Shown: positions 17,291-27,187, counted from the stretch's first letter. The stretch: 64,000 nucleotides of DNA from Ulvibacterium marinum (GCF_003626755.1 NZ_RBCJ01000002.1:434001-498000), one strand, 5' to 3'. Program-made: numbers and translations. The notes: generated by a model not told the origin, from the sequence alone.

Positions 17291-19468
17291 ATGATGCATA
17301 AGTTCCTAATTTGTTTTGTAGTACTTTGTATTGCATTTACTTCAAACGCACAAAAAAAGAATGCGTCATATCGCTATTACATCAAAAAAACGACGCTACC
17401 CATAACCATTGATGGTATCGGTGATGATGCCGCTTGGGAAACTGCTGATGTAGCCAAGGATTTCTTTATGGTGTTGCCCATGGATACGGACAAGGCCAAT
17501 GAAAAATCTGAAATTCGTATGACCTATGATGATAGGAATATCTATTTATTGGCCACTTTTTATAACAGTACAAAAGGAACTAATTTTGTGGAATCCTTAC
17601 GTCGTGACTTTTCATTTGGGAAGAATGATAACTTTTTACTCTTCATAGATCCCTTTAACAATCAGACAACCGGATTCTCATTTGGTTCCAATGCGGCGGG
17701 CGCGCAATGGGACGGCACCATGTTCGCTGGAGGAAGTGTAGATTTAAATTGGGACACCAAATGGGTGTCCGAAGTTACCAGGGACGAAGAAAAATGGGTT
17801 TTTGAAATGGCTTTGCCCTTTAAGTCCATTCGCTATAAGGATGGGGTTACCGAATGGGGGATCAATTTTAGTCGATTGGATTTGAAGTCCAGTGAAAAAT
17901 CGAGTTGGACACCTATCCCCAGACAGTTTCCGACAGCCTCATTGGCTTATACAGGAACCTTGGTATGGGATAGGCCACCACCGGCGCCTAGAACAAATTT
18001 TTCTGTAATTCCCTATGTATTGGGGACTGTAGAACGCGACCTTGAAGCTGATGGCGATACTGAAACCGACGCTAAAATTGGCGGAGATGTCAAATTCAGC
18101 CTTACCTCTTCATTAAATCTAGACCTTACCGTAAATCCAGATTTTTCACAGGTTGAAGTGGATAGACAGGTTACCAATTTAGATCGTTTTGAGTTGTTCT
18201 TCCCTGAGCGGCGTCAATTCTTTTTAGAGAACAGCGACTTGTTTGCGGACTTTGGTTACCCAACCATCAGACCATTTTTTTCCAGACGTATCGGGTTAGG
18301 GGTGCCCATACGGGCAGGTGCAAGGGTAAGTGGGAACCTGGACAATAATTGGCGCCTTGGAATCATGGATATGCAGACCGCCAGTGTTGATGGTACTGGT
18401 CTTCCAAGTCAGAACTTTGGTGTGGTAACCTTGCAGCGAAAGGTTTTCAGTAGATCCAGTATCGGGCTAATGTTCGTAAACAAACAGTCTTTCAACTACC
18501 TTAATAGTTCCGATTCCTTAAGAACACAATTTCCCAAATTCAATAGAAACTTGGGGGTAGAGTACAATTTGGCCTCTTCCAACAATTTGTGGAACGGCAA
18601 GGCCTTTTTTCTACAATCTTTTGCCCCTCAACAAGTGGGAAATGGCGTTACCCAAGCTGCCCATTTGGAGTATAAAAGCCGAAAATGGAATTGGCGTATA
18701 CAGGAAGAATGGGTCGGCGAGGAATATACGGCAGAAGTAGGTTTTGTTCCGAGGACAGGATACGTAAAATTCAATTCATATTTGGGCTATCTTTTCTTTT
18801 CCAAGCGTGGTAAAATTGTCAGTCACGGCCCACGATTGAACGCTTTCTATTTTTTCAATGAACGTTTTAAGCAAACAGATCATACCACGTTCTTGGAATA
18901 TCTGATTGACTTTCGCAACCGGAGTAGCTTAAATTTCTTTATATCAGATGATTATGTAGAGCTTCTAGATCCTTTTGACCCTACGCGATTGGGAATAGCT
19001 GAACTCGATACAGGCACAAAACATCGGTGGAATGCTTTTGGTTGGGAATTCGCATCAAGACCCCAGAGCCTTTTTACCTATTCCTTTGATGGTAGGTTGG
19101 GAGGATATTATCTTGATGGAAACCGGACCAGTCTTTCAACTGAATTGGGGTATCGTTTTCAACCCTATGTAAGTTTAAGTGCCAATTTGAATTATAATCA
19201 TATTCGACTACCAGCACCTTGGAATACCAATGAATTTTGGTTAATAGGTTCTGAAATAGATATCACGTTTACGAACAAGATATTCTTTGCCAATTTGTTC
19301 CAGTACAATGAACAATCCAAAAACTTGAACGTGAATTCAAGGTTCCAATGGCGATACAGCCCGGCTTCGGATTTATTTCTAGTATATACCAATAACTATT
19401 TCATTGAACCTTTTGAAGGTAGAAATTGGGCGCTTACCTTAAAGTTTACCTATTGGTTCAATAGATAA
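17291..19468 (+). CDS. CBM9-like/DUF5916 outer-membrane protein
   Basis: 725 residues with a Sec signal (ICFVVLCIAFTSNAQ). Residues about 35-210 form a family-9 carbohydrate-binding-like jelly roll (ITIDGIGDDAAWETAD, MTYDDRNIYLLATFYN). The rest is a DUF5916 region rich in aromatic beta strands, ending WALTLKFTYWFNR with a terminal aromatic/Arg pattern typical of outer-membrane barrels. LDLTVNPDFSQVEVD and ERRQFFLENSDLF are recurrent DUF5916 phrases. Role unknown; sugar binding is inferred from the fold and from the neighbouring deacetylase. Confidence 0.85.
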   Translation: MMHKFLICFVVLCIAFTSNAQKKNASYRYYIKKTTLPITIDGIGDDAAWETADVAKDFFMVLPMDTDKANEKSEIRMTYDDRNIYLLATFYNSTKGTNFVESLRRDFSFGKNDNFLLFIDPFNNQTTGFSFGSNAAGAQWDGTMFAGGSVDLNWDTKWVSEVTRDEEKWVFEMALPFKSIRYKDGVTEWGINFSRLDLKSSEKSSWTPIPRQFPTASLAYTGTLVWDRPPPAPRTNFSVIPYVLGTVERDLEADGDTETDAKIGGDVKFSLTSSLNLDLTVNPDFSQVEVDRQVTNLDRFELFFPERRQFFLENSDLFADFGYPTIRPFFSRRIGLGVPIRAGARVSGNLDNNWRLGIMDMQTASVDGTGLPSQNFGVVTLQRKVFSRSSIGLMFVNKQSFNYLNSSDSLRTQFPKFNRNLGVEYNLASSNNLWNGKAFFLQSFAPQQVGNGVTQAAHLEYKSRKWNWRIQEEWVGEEYTAEVGFVPRTGYVKFNSYLGYLFFSKRGKIVSHGPRLNAFYFFNERFKQTDHTTFLEYLIDFRNRSSLNFFISDDYVELLDPFDPTRLGIAELDTGTKHRWNAFGWEFASRPQSLFTYSFDGRLGGYYLDGNRTSLSTELGYRFQPYVSLSANLNYNHIRLPAPWNTNEFWLIGSEIDITFTNKIFFANLFQYNEQSKNLNVNSRFQWRYSPASDLFLVYTNNYFIEPFEGRNWALTLKFTYWFNR

Positions 19469-19532
19469 AGTGCCGTAACAATTTGTTAAACCAAATCCTA
19501 CTGGTCTTATTTTTTGATATATTGGAGTCCTA

Positions 19533-20543
19533 ATGACGCACGAACTAAAAAAAATCGTTGAAGCCTTTAAGGATGCCCATGCCAAAGGTGTAAAAACCGT
19601 TTTGGCTACCGTTGTCGCCTTAAAAGGATCCTCATATAGACGACCCGGGGTCTCCATGTTGATTAGGGAAGATGGCCAAATAATCGGGGCGGTAAGTGGG
19701 GGCTGTGTTGAAAAGGAGGTTTTTAGACAATCTGATAGCGTTTTCAGGACACAAATTCCAAAAGTTATGACCTATGATGGTCGCTATAGGCTGGGTTGTG
19801 AGGGGATTTTGTACATTCTCATCGAACCTTTTCGACCATCATCCGAATTTCTAGATCAATTTTTCAAAATACTAAAGGACCGGACGTCTTTTAGGATGTT
19901 ATCCTATTTTGAAGAAAGGGATATGATAGATCATCACCTTGGGTCGGTTTTACAAATTGGTAGCGCTACATTGCCCTTTAGAGATGGATTCCAAAAAAAA
20001 CGGGAATTCCAAGTTTTTGAACAAAAGCTGACTCCTTGTTTTAAATTATTGATTATCGGGGCCGAACATGATGCCGTACAGCTTTGTTCTTATGCTTCAT
20101 TAACGGGATGGGAAGTAACCATTGTGGCACCCCCATCCGAAGAAAAACGTCTCGGGGATTTTCCCGGTGCCCAAGAATTACTTACCATTGAACCGGAAAC
20201 CCTTCCGGTTAACACTATTGATGAAACAACGGCAATTGTGATCATGACCCACAGCTATGTAAAAGATTTGAAGTATTTAATGGTTTTGAAAGCAACTCGT
20301 CCAACGTATTTAGGTCTATTGGGTCCTGCCGAAAGACGCGAAAAATTACTAGCCGAACTGATAGAAAGACTTCCGGAAATTGATGAAGACTTCATAGAAA
20401 ACATTCATGGCCCTACGGGTCTGGACATCGGAGCGGAAACAGCCCAGGAAATAGCCATTGCCATACTTGCCGAAGTTTTATCTGTTGCTCGGGGAAAAAA
20501 CCCTATAAGTTTAAGGAAAAAGCAAGGATCTATTCATAGCTAA
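19533..20543 (+). CDS. XdhC/CoxI family molybdoenzyme maturation factor
   Basis: 336 residues, cytoplasmic. The XdhC N-domain has TVVALKGSSYRRPGVSML and IGAVSGGCVEKEV. The Rossmann-type C-domain has LLIIGAEHDAVQLC and GLLGPAERREKL, ending with HGPTGLDIGAETAQEIAIAI. The family loads sulfurated molybdenum cofactor onto xanthine dehydrogenase or similar enzymes. No molybdenum hydroxylase is in the window, so its client lies elsewhere. It shares one base (TAATG) with the next gene, a usual partner. Confidence 0.88.
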   Translation: MTHELKKIVEAFKDAHAKGVKTVLATVVALKGSSYRRPGVSMLIREDGQIIGAVSGGCVEKEVFRQSDSVFRTQIPKVMTYDGRYRLGCEGILYILIEPFRPSSEFLDQFFKILKDRTSFRMLSYFEERDMIDHHLGSVLQIGSATLPFRDGFQKKREFQVFEQKLTPCFKLLIIGAEHDAVQLCSYASLTGWEVTIVAPPSEEKRLGDFPGAQELLTIEPETLPVNTIDETTAIVIMTHSYVKDLKYLMVLKATRPTYLGLLGPAERREKLLAELIERLPEIDEDFIENIHGPTGLDIGAETAQEIAIAILAEVLSVARGKNPISLRKKQGSIHS

Positions 20544-21172
20544 TGGGGAAGACCGTTGAAAACATTGCTATCCTCGTCTTGGCGGCGGGGGCATCAAGCC
20601 GAATGGGAACTGCAAAGCAACTTTTACCTTGGAATGGAGCCAACTTGCTGGATTCTGTTATTAAAAATGCTTTGATGTTCTGTCCTGATCATGTAGTTGT
20701 GGTATTGGGAGCAAATGCAAGAGAAATCCAAGCTCATAGTATCCACAACAAAGGCGTACAGTTTGTTTTTCACAAGAATTGGAATCTTGGTCTTGGCTCT
20801 TCTATTGCCCATGGAGTGGATTTCATTCAAGAAATATCGCAGAATACAAAGGCTATTCTCATTTTATTGGGTGACCAGCCCCTAATAGATTCTGAATATT
20901 TAGGCAAAATGGTCCAAGCGCATGAAAGTTCAGGTAAGGGAATAATCGCAACCGAATATGACAAAGGTGTAGGAGTTCCAGCTATCTTCGCTAGAAGCTA
21001 TTTTTCAGACTTAGCACAACTTAATAAAGATATCGGGGCAAAGCAAATCATAAAAAAATTCAAAAACGATACCTTTTTGCTGGGACCGTCAGGCAAAACA
21101 ATAGATATCGACACCTTGGAAGATTATCAAAAACTGATTAAAATTAGAAACACACAATTAAACCAGGATTAA
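20543..21172 (+). CDS. MocA/MobA-like nucleotidyltransferase (molybdenum cofactor cytidylyltransferase type)
   Basis: 209 residues. N-terminal nucleotide-binding signature LAAGASSRMGTAKQLLPW at about 12-29, and the metal-site region ILLGDQPLID at about 109-118. In molybdenum-hydroxylase systems this family makes molybdopterin cytosine dinucleotide, and it is often paired with XdhC, as here. The CTP versus GTP choice is not certain from sequence. The start overlaps the XdhC stop by one base. Confidence 0.85.
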   Translation: MGKTVENIAILVLAAGASSRMGTAKQLLPWNGANLLDSVIKNALMFCPDHVVVVLGANAREIQAHSIHNKGVQFVFHKNWNLGLGSSIAHGVDFIQEISQNTKAILILLGDQPLIDSEYLGKMVQAHESSGKGIIATEYDKGVGVPAIFARSYFSDLAQLNKDIGAKQIIKKFKNDTFLLGPSGKTIDIDTLEDYQKLIKIRNTQLNQD

Positions 21173-21187
21173 ATTCACTTTTTAAAT

Positions 21188-22276
21188 ATGAAGAAATTAC
21201 TACTCTTTCTTGCCATTTCAATTTTTGTTTGTACCTCACTTGTTTCCCAAGAAATGGGATTTGAGGAATACAACCCCATTTCTACTTTGGTTATGCCGGA
21301 AACCAAAATCAAAAAAGCGAAGTTCCCTTTTATAGACGTGCATAGTCACCAATTTCGAATGGGGTCCCAAAATCTTTCGAATCTTATAAATCCTATGGAC
21401 CAAATGAATATGGCCATTATGGTAAATCTTAGCGGTGGCTCAGGGAATGGGCTGCAACGGATGTTGGACAACGTTTCAGAGAATTATCCCAATCGCTTTG
21501 TGGTATTCGCCAATGTTGATTTTGATGGGGCGGGAGCTAAAGGATGGACAGAAAATGCCGTGGCCCAGTTGGAAAAAGATGTTAAGGCCGGGGCAAAAGG
21601 ATTGAAAGTTTATAAAAGTCTCGGATTAAGAAACAAGGATGTTAACGGCAACCGTCTCGCGATTGATGACCCTCATTTGGATCCCATTTGGGCCAAGTGT
21701 GGGGAATTGGGAATCCCAGTGTTGATACATGCCGCGGACCCAAAACCTTTTTGGGATCCCATGGATAGCAAAAATGAACGATGGTTGGAACTCAAAACGC
21801 GTCCCAGACGAAAACGTTCCGATACTAATCCGGCACCTTGGCAGCAAATAATAGATGAGCAACATCGTATGTTCAAGAAACACCCCAATACTAAATTTAT
21901 AAATGCGCACATGGGCTGGTATGCCAACAACTTGAGTAAATTAGGTGAACTTTTAGATGAAATGCCCAACATGTATGTGGGAATAGGGGCCGTAATCCAA
22001 GAACTAGGAAGGCAACCACGGAACGCCAAAAAGTTCTTTACCAAATATCAGGATCGCATTCTTTTTGGTAAGGATGCCTGGAACCCTGATGAGTTCCCTA
22101 CGTATTTTCGGGTTTTGGAAACCAATGACGAGTACTTTCCCTACTATAAAAAATACCATGCCTTTTGGTCCATGTACGGTTTGGGCCTCTCAGATGAAAT
22201 ACTAAAAAAGGTATACTACAAAAATGCCCTAAAACTGATTCCGGGACTGGATAAAAGTCTGTTTCCCAAAGAATAA
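21188..22276 (+). CDS. Secreted amidohydrolase family (TIM-barrel) protein
   Basis: 362 residues with a Sec signal (FLAISIFVCTSLVSQ). The amidohydrolase-2 pattern is FIDVHSHQF (metal site, H-S-H), PVLIHAADP (H), INAHMGWYA (H) and ILFGKDAW (D). Metal ligands are complete. It hydrolyses or decarboxylates an unknown small substrate in the periplasm. It starts 15 bases after the nucleotidyltransferase and is likely co-transcribed, though its location outside the cytoplasm argues against a direct role in cofactor making. Confidence 0.8.
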   Translation: MKKLLLFLAISIFVCTSLVSQEMGFEEYNPISTLVMPETKIKKAKFPFIDVHSHQFRMGSQNLSNLINPMDQMNMAIMVNLSGGSGNGLQRMLDNVSENYPNRFVVFANVDFDGAGAKGWTENAVAQLEKDVKAGAKGLKVYKSLGLRNKDVNGNRLAIDDPHLDPIWAKCGELGIPVLIHAADPKPFWDPMDSKNERWLELKTRPRRKRSDTNPAPWQQIIDEQHRMFKKHPNTKFINAHMGWYANNLSKLGELLDEMPNMYVGIGAVIQELGRQPRNAKKFFTKYQDRILFGKDAWNPDEFPTYFRVLETNDEYFPYYKKYHAFWSMYGLGLSDEILKKVYYKNALKLIPGLDKSLFPKE

Positions 22277-22363
22277 GTTTTGGTAAAATCTTAACTATCC
22301 TCTGGTTCTTTTGAAAGAAAAAGATGGTTAACTTGAACTAAGAAACCCTAAAATCTTAGTATC

Positions 22364-23380
22364 ATGTGCCAAAATCATCATTGCTTTATTGTGCCGCCCC
22401 ATATCCTCGAGGGGTTGGCCAAACGTGGAAATCTCGACTGTAAAAGAACACTGAACGATACCTATCGGATTCTCCACAAACGAAATACTGCGCTGGACAA
22501 TCTATTAATTCGGGAATTGATTCCTGCTAAAGGAGACCGTTTCATTTTCGATTCCCAAAATAAATATGAGCAACGGGTGCTTTTAATTCGAAAGGAAAAA
22601 GATCCCGATGTGGAAGATAGAACCGTGAATGAAGCCTATGACACCTCCGGATTTGTACGGGCTTATTTTTCAGGGATCTTTGGACTCAATTCCATTGACA
22701 ATGAAGGTCTGGATATTATTTGCAACGTTCATTATGGCCAAGGTTATAATAACGCTTTTTGGGATGGGGATGAAATGACCTATGGAGATGGGGATGGTGT
22801 AGAATTCACCAATTTTGCCAGTGCCATTGATGTGGTGGCCCATGAACTGGTGCACGGTATAACCCAATTCCTTGCTAATTTAGAGTATCAAGGGCAATCC
22901 GGTGCCCTGAACGAACATTTTTCAGATGTATTCGGGACGATTATCAAACAAAAATATTTAAAGCAAAGTATAACCGAGGCCGATTGGTTGATAGGTGACA
23001 CTGTTGTAACTGAGAAATTCCCCGGAAAAGCCATCCGTTCCATGAAGTCTCCGGGTACAGCAAACGATTTTGATGCCCAACCGGACCATATGGATAATTA
23101 CTATACGGGAATGGCTGACAATCAAGGAGTACATATAAACTCGGGCATCCCGAACAAGGCCTTTTATTTGAGCAGTATAGAACTGGGTATAGATGATTGT
23201 GCATTGATTTGGTTCAATACCTTAAAAAAGCTTTGGCGTACCGCAAAGTTTAACGATATGATGGAAATCAGTGTAGAAACCGCACAGGAACTTCAAAAGC
23301 AGGGAGGGATAAATCCGGTTGCTTCGAAGGTAATTGAACAAAGTTTTGCCCAGGTAGGATTAACCCAAGTCATGGCATGA
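22364..23380 (+). CDS. Protealysin-like M4 (thermolysin family) metalloprotease
   Basis: 338 residues. The zinc motif is VVAHELVHGITQ (His160, Glu161, His164), the third ligand is Glu184 in GALNEHFSD, and the catalytic histidine is His257 in GVHINSG. There is no Sec signal. The short N-terminal region of about 50 residues with PPHILEGLAKRGN is the protealysin-type propeptide, unlike the long FTP/PepSY prodomain of thermolysin. Protealysins are made inside the cell and are associated with host or bacterial protein targets. The stop overlaps the start of the next gene (ATGA), a probable inhibitor. Confidence 0.9.
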   Translation: MCQNHHCFIVPPHILEGLAKRGNLDCKRTLNDTYRILHKRNTALDNLLIRELIPAKGDRFIFDSQNKYEQRVLLIRKEKDPDVEDRTVNEAYDTSGFVRAYFSGIFGLNSIDNEGLDIICNVHYGQGYNNAFWDGDEMTYGDGDGVEFTNFASAIDVVAHELVHGITQFLANLEYQGQSGALNEHFSDVFGTIIKQKYLKQSITEADWLIGDTVVTEKFPGKAIRSMKSPGTANDFDAQPDHMDNYYTGMADNQGVHINSGIPNKAFYLSSIELGIDDCALIWFNTLKKLWRTAKFNDMMEISVETAQELQKQGGINPVASKVIEQSFAQVGLTQVMA

Positions 23381-23646
23381 ACTACAAAATACGGATAGAG
23401 GTTGGCTTTGCTGGAATATCCAAAGAATATGTGGGTGAAGTTATCATGGGTAGAAAAGAAAAGGATAATCTAAAAAGGGTTTTGATTAAAAAGATAGAGA
23501 ATACAAATCCAAAATTGAGAGACGGCTTTGTTTATAGTATTGATTTGTGGGGTGAGAATTTTGAACACAGGATGACCTATGATGAATCTAACTTGCCTGA
23601 ATCCGTTAGACAATGGATTGAGAAAACAATTGAAAAATCCGGTTGA
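23377..23646 (+). CDS. Emfourin-like protealysin inhibitor
   Basis: 89 residues, no signal. It resembles emfourin (M4in): an N-terminal strand with GFAGISKEY, a middle helix, FVYSIDLWGENFEHRMTYDE, and the ending NLPESVRQWIEK. Emfourin from Serratia binds and blocks protealysin, and its gene sits next to the protease gene. Here the ATG overlaps the protease stop by four bases, so the pair is probably made in step. No other function fits as well, but the match is by eye. Confidence 0.7.
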   Translation: MNYKIRIEVGFAGISKEYVGEVIMGRKEKDNLKRVLIKKIENTNPKLRDGFVYSIDLWGENFEHRMTYDESNLPESVRQWIEKTIEKSG

Positions 23647-23715
23647 TAAGGTCAGTAAATCCAGATATGTAGGAATAACTTGGAATAATTGGTATCTTCA
23701 AAATAAAATACACAG

Positions 23716-26346
23716 ATGATAGGATTAGGGTTGGAAAACTATATGATTGGCTTTAGGAATAGATTTCTTCTAGTTCTGGTATTCTTTTCGATTTTAGCTG
23801 AATATTCCCAAGCCCAAGAAAATCCACATAACCAAAAAATAGTAGGGAAATTGGCATCCTACGCCATGAAGCATAGTCCTGAAAAGGTATACCTACATAC
23901 GGACAAGCATATTTATACCAACGGCGAAACCATTTGGTACAAAGCCTATTTGGTGGATGGTATACTTCACAAGACAAGCGAGAAAAGTGAGATTATCTAC
24001 GTTGAGCTCTGGAACGGAGACGATACGTTGATCATACGTCAAAAATTGGTTTCGGATGGGCTGGGTGCACAAGGTTCCATTAAAATTCCCATTAATATAA
24101 AAAACGGCAATCTTTTAATACGGGCCTATACTAAATACATGTTGAATGAAAATGAGCCTGCACTATTTCAAAAGGAGATTCCCGTATATGCCCAGGAGTT
24201 TGGAGATTATAGGAATCCGGATTTAGTTCAAGATAGCGAATTGGGGAACTATAGTTCAGCGTCCAAAAAGAATCCTACAAAAGACCAAAAACCGGTAGTA
24301 CAGTTTTCCCCCGAGGGAGGACACCTAGTTGCAGGTCTTACAAGTGTTTTGGGGATAAAGGCAACGGATCGACAGCGTAATGGATTGGCACTGGAAGGAA
24401 CCATTCAAGATGGGAAGGGCAATACGGCCGGTTTCTTTAAAACTTATGAAGCGGGTCTCGGCAAGGTTACCTTTGTTCCCGAAGCGGACAAAGATTATGA
24501 GGCTGTGGTCCTGTACGGTGGAAAGGAATATCGGTTTCCGATTCCAAAGGCCCTGCCCAAAGGATATGTGCTCAGTATTCGGAACAATGGGGACCATATT
24601 GTCGTTAACGTAGCTACAAATAGGAACGAGGGACTGGAAGGAACCCTATTGATAGGTCATTTTAGGGGGGATCTCTTTTTCGAAAGGTTAGGTAAAACGG
24701 AAGATGGCACCTCCTATTCGGTAAGGCTCAACACCGACCGCCTTTTTGACGGGGTGGCACATTTTACATTGTTTACGGCGAGTGGGAAGCCCATCTGTGA
24801 ACGACTCGTTTATATAGACCATCCCAAAAATAAGGTAGCACTGGAGGTTTCATCGGATTCCCCTGAGTATGGTCCACGTGAAGTGGTAGCTGTGGATATC
24901 AGTGCCCTTGATACGAACGGGACGCAATTGAAAGGTGATTTTTCCCTGTCCGTGGTAACCGGGAGTAACCAACTACCACAAGGTATGGCAGATACCAATA
25001 TAAAAAGTTGGTTATTGCTAAATTCCGATTTAGCGAATTCAGTGGAGGATGCCAGCTATTTTTTTGAAAGCGATTCCAGGGAACGGAAATATGTGTTGGA
25101 CGCCCTTATGCTTACCCACGGTTGGCGCAGGTTTTTGTGGCGTGAGTTTTTGGACAATACCCGAGGACAGCGAACCGAACATATTCCGGAGAAAGCTACG
25201 GGCACGGTTATTAGTGGATTTACGGCCTTGGCCAAAAACCCTAAGGTTCGCATGAATACAAGGGTATCATTGAGAATTCCCGAATTAAATATCATTGAGG
25301 AGAGATCTACGGACAATCAAGGACGATTTAGTTTCGGTCCCTATGACCTCAATGATGGTACGGAAACCTATCTGGAAATTGTTGATTCTAATTTAAAATC
25401 GAGAAAGAAAAAGGAAGAGGTTTCAATCTATATGGATGAGGAATGGTCGCTACCAAAGATTAGAAGGACAAAAAAAATACCGATAAAACGCAAGGCAAAA
25501 AGGACTGAAGATATGGGCTACGTAACGGATACTTTGGAAGGAATAAAGAATGTCCAAGAGTATTTGGCCAAGGCCTATCGAAAAAAAAGTGCGGATTTTG
25601 AATATGATCCCTCCGTTACCCAATTGGATGAAGTGGAAGTAGAGGCAAATATCAAGAAAAAAACCAGGATAGAGGAAATACAATCTAGAACAATGCATGG
25701 AAACACGACGATTAGGCTTTTTGCGGATTCCACAGGTACTGCTGGCATGAGTGCCATAGATCTTATAGGGCGGGCCCCAGGGGTATTAATAAGTGGGAAT
25801 AAGCCGGATCAGACTATTAAAATAAGGGGGTTATCGGGTGTAGAGCCCGGTGGAGGAGAGCCACCATTAATTATTGTTGATGGAAGTGAAGTGAATTCAA
25901 ACAACCCATATATAAATCCTTTGGATTACATCCAAAATATGGATGCTTCCGAAATTTTATTTGTTGATGTTTTACGGGGTATTGAGGCTGCGATATATGG
26001 GCTTAGGGGATATAATGGAGTTATCGTTATAGCCACAAGATCCCAATTGTCCAAAGGAGGTGTCCAAACCAATGCTCCGAAATACGCGGAAAGCGTAATT
26101 CCAGGATTCCAAATAGCCCGAGAGTTTTTTTCACCGGATTACACCTATAAAGGACCAAATCATAAACGACAGGATTATAGGACCACCTTATTTTGGAATC
26201 CTAACATCAAAATAGAGGACAGCCGCCAACCACCTATACAATTTTATACGGGTGATACCACGGGAACTTTTTTGGTAAAGGTAGAGGGAATAACCCGGGA
26301 CGGTAGAGTAGCAATGGGTCAATATACTTTCGAAGTACGCGAATAG
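23716..26346 (+). CDS. MG2-domain/TonB-plug protein without beta-barrel
   Basis: 876 residues with a signal peptide (LLVLVFFSILAEYSQAQ). Residues about 45-150 form an MG2-like domain (KVYLHTDKHIYTNGETIWYK). A middle of repeated beta-sandwich segments follows, and about 640-790 is a TonB-receptor plug (MSAIDLIGRAPGVLISG, IKIRGL, PPLIIVDGSEV, YGLRGYNGVIVIATR). The protein ends about 85 residues later, so there is no 22-strand barrel. Proteins of this layout are common in Bacteroidota and their role is not settled. A second possible start (ATG 23743) lies within the signal region. Confidence 0.8.
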   Translation: MIGLGLENYMIGFRNRFLLVLVFFSILAEYSQAQENPHNQKIVGKLASYAMKHSPEKVYLHTDKHIYTNGETIWYKAYLVDGILHKTSEKSEIIYVELWNGDDTLIIRQKLVSDGLGAQGSIKIPINIKNGNLLIRAYTKYMLNENEPALFQKEIPVYAQEFGDYRNPDLVQDSELGNYSSASKKNPTKDQKPVVQFSPEGGHLVAGLTSVLGIKATDRQRNGLALEGTIQDGKGNTAGFFKTYEAGLGKVTFVPEADKDYEAVVLYGGKEYRFPIPKALPKGYVLSIRNNGDHIVVNVATNRNEGLEGTLLIGHFRGDLFFERLGKTEDGTSYSVRLNTDRLFDGVAHFTLFTASGKPICERLVYIDHPKNKVALEVSSDSPEYGPREVVAVDISALDTNGTQLKGDFSLSVVTGSNQLPQGMADTNIKSWLLLNSDLANSVEDASYFFESDSRERKYVLDALMLTHGWRRFLWREFLDNTRGQRTEHIPEKATGTVISGFTALAKNPKVRMNTRVSLRIPELNIIEERSTDNQGRFSFGPYDLNDGTETYLEIVDSNLKSRKKKEEVSIYMDEEWSLPKIRRTKKIPIKRKAKRTEDMGYVTDTLEGIKNVQEYLAKAYRKKSADFEYDPSVTQLDEVEVEANIKKKTRIEEIQSRTMHGNTTIRLFADSTGTAGMSAIDLIGRAPGVLISGNKPDQTIKIRGLSGVEPGGGEPPLIIVDGSEVNSNNPYINPLDYIQNMDASEILFVDVLRGIEAAIYGLRGYNGVIVIATRSQLSKGGVQTNAPKYAESVIPGFQIAREFFSPDYTYKGPNHKRQDYRTTLFWNPNIKIEDSRQPPIQFYTGDTTGTFLVKVEGITRDGRVAMGQYTFEVRE

Positions 26347-26367
26347 CAATCTTAAATCAGAAAACCC

Positions 26368-26511
26368 TTATGCCTTACCTTTTTTTGAAGCATCTTCCAA
26401 ATCTCCATAGTCCTGGAAAATACCACAAGAATTTTCTTTTTTGATCAAGGATTTTTCATCCTGTTTCTTTTTTTTGGCCAGGATTTCGATCTGGGGGGAT
26501 AAGTAGCCCAT
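26368..26511 (-). CDS. Possible small Lys-rich protein, 47 residues
   Basis: An open frame from ATG 26511 to TAA 26368. It starts MGYLSPQIEILAKKKKQDEK and ends DLEDASKKGKA. It is charged, with one cysteine and no signal or membrane segment. It fills part of a 348-base gap and is convergent with the plug gene, 21 bases apart. No homologue is known to me. It could be chance; the remaining gap (26512-26694) shows nothing else. Confidence 0.3.
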   Translation of the reverse strand: MGYLSPQIEILAKKKKQDEKSLIKKENSCGIFQDYGDLEDASKKGKA

Positions 26512-26694
26512 GTTTCAATTTTAATGTTACAGTTTAAACGTATTACTAGCGTAGACTATTGTTCTCGCCATTGTATTTATAGACAAATTCTCAACCCAAA
26601 TTTAGAAAGTAGTCATTATTCATTATTGTTATTTACCAAAACTTTGTGATATTTTAATGTTCAGCCATACTAATGGTATAAACCAGACCTAAAA

Positions 26695-27183
26695 ATGGTA
26701 GATGAAGAGGAATTCGTAAGAGTGATCAAGCAAAATGAAAGGGTGATTTTTAAGATAACCACGGTTTATACGCGTAATGAAGTAGATCAACAAGACCTTT
26801 ATCAAGACATTGTATACCAACTTTGGAAATCGTTCGATACGTTTAGAAACGAGTCCAAGGTAAGTACTTGGATGTACCGTATTGCCCTGAATACCGCATT
26901 GACACGCCATAAAAGACATAAAAAACGTGGACGCCCTGTTCCCATTGAAAAGGTTATACTTCAGCAAACGGAAAATTATGATAGTGAATTTGAGGAACGC
27001 CTAGCGCTACTATACAAACAAATACATAAACTGAACAGTTTGGAAAAAGGTATTATGTTGTTGCTGTTGGAAGGCAAAAAGTATGAAGAAATCTCGGAAA
27101 TCATTGGTCTTTCATCTAGTAATGTCGGCACCAGGATATCCCGAATCAAAAAGAAGTTGAAACAACGGATAAACAAAAAATAG
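26695..27183 (+). CDS. ECF-type RNA polymerase sigma factor
   Basis: 162 residues. Region 2 has DLYQDIVYQLWKSFDTF and STWMYRIALNTAL (core and -10 binding). Region 4 has LLLEGKKYEEISEIIGLS and NVGTRISRIKKKLKQ (helix-turn-helix, -35 binding). It probably redirects polymerase to a small regulon. The next gene, five bases later, encodes a four-helix membrane protein that may hold it inactive. Confidence 0.9.
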   Translation: MVDEEEFVRVIKQNERVIFKITTVYTRNEVDQQDLYQDIVYQLWKSFDTFRNESKVSTWMYRIALNTALTRHKRHKKRGRPVPIEKVILQQTENYDSEFEERLALLYKQIHKLNSLEKGIMLLLLEGKKYEEISEIIGLSSSNVGTRISRIKKKLKQRINKK

Positions 27184-27187
27184 AATT

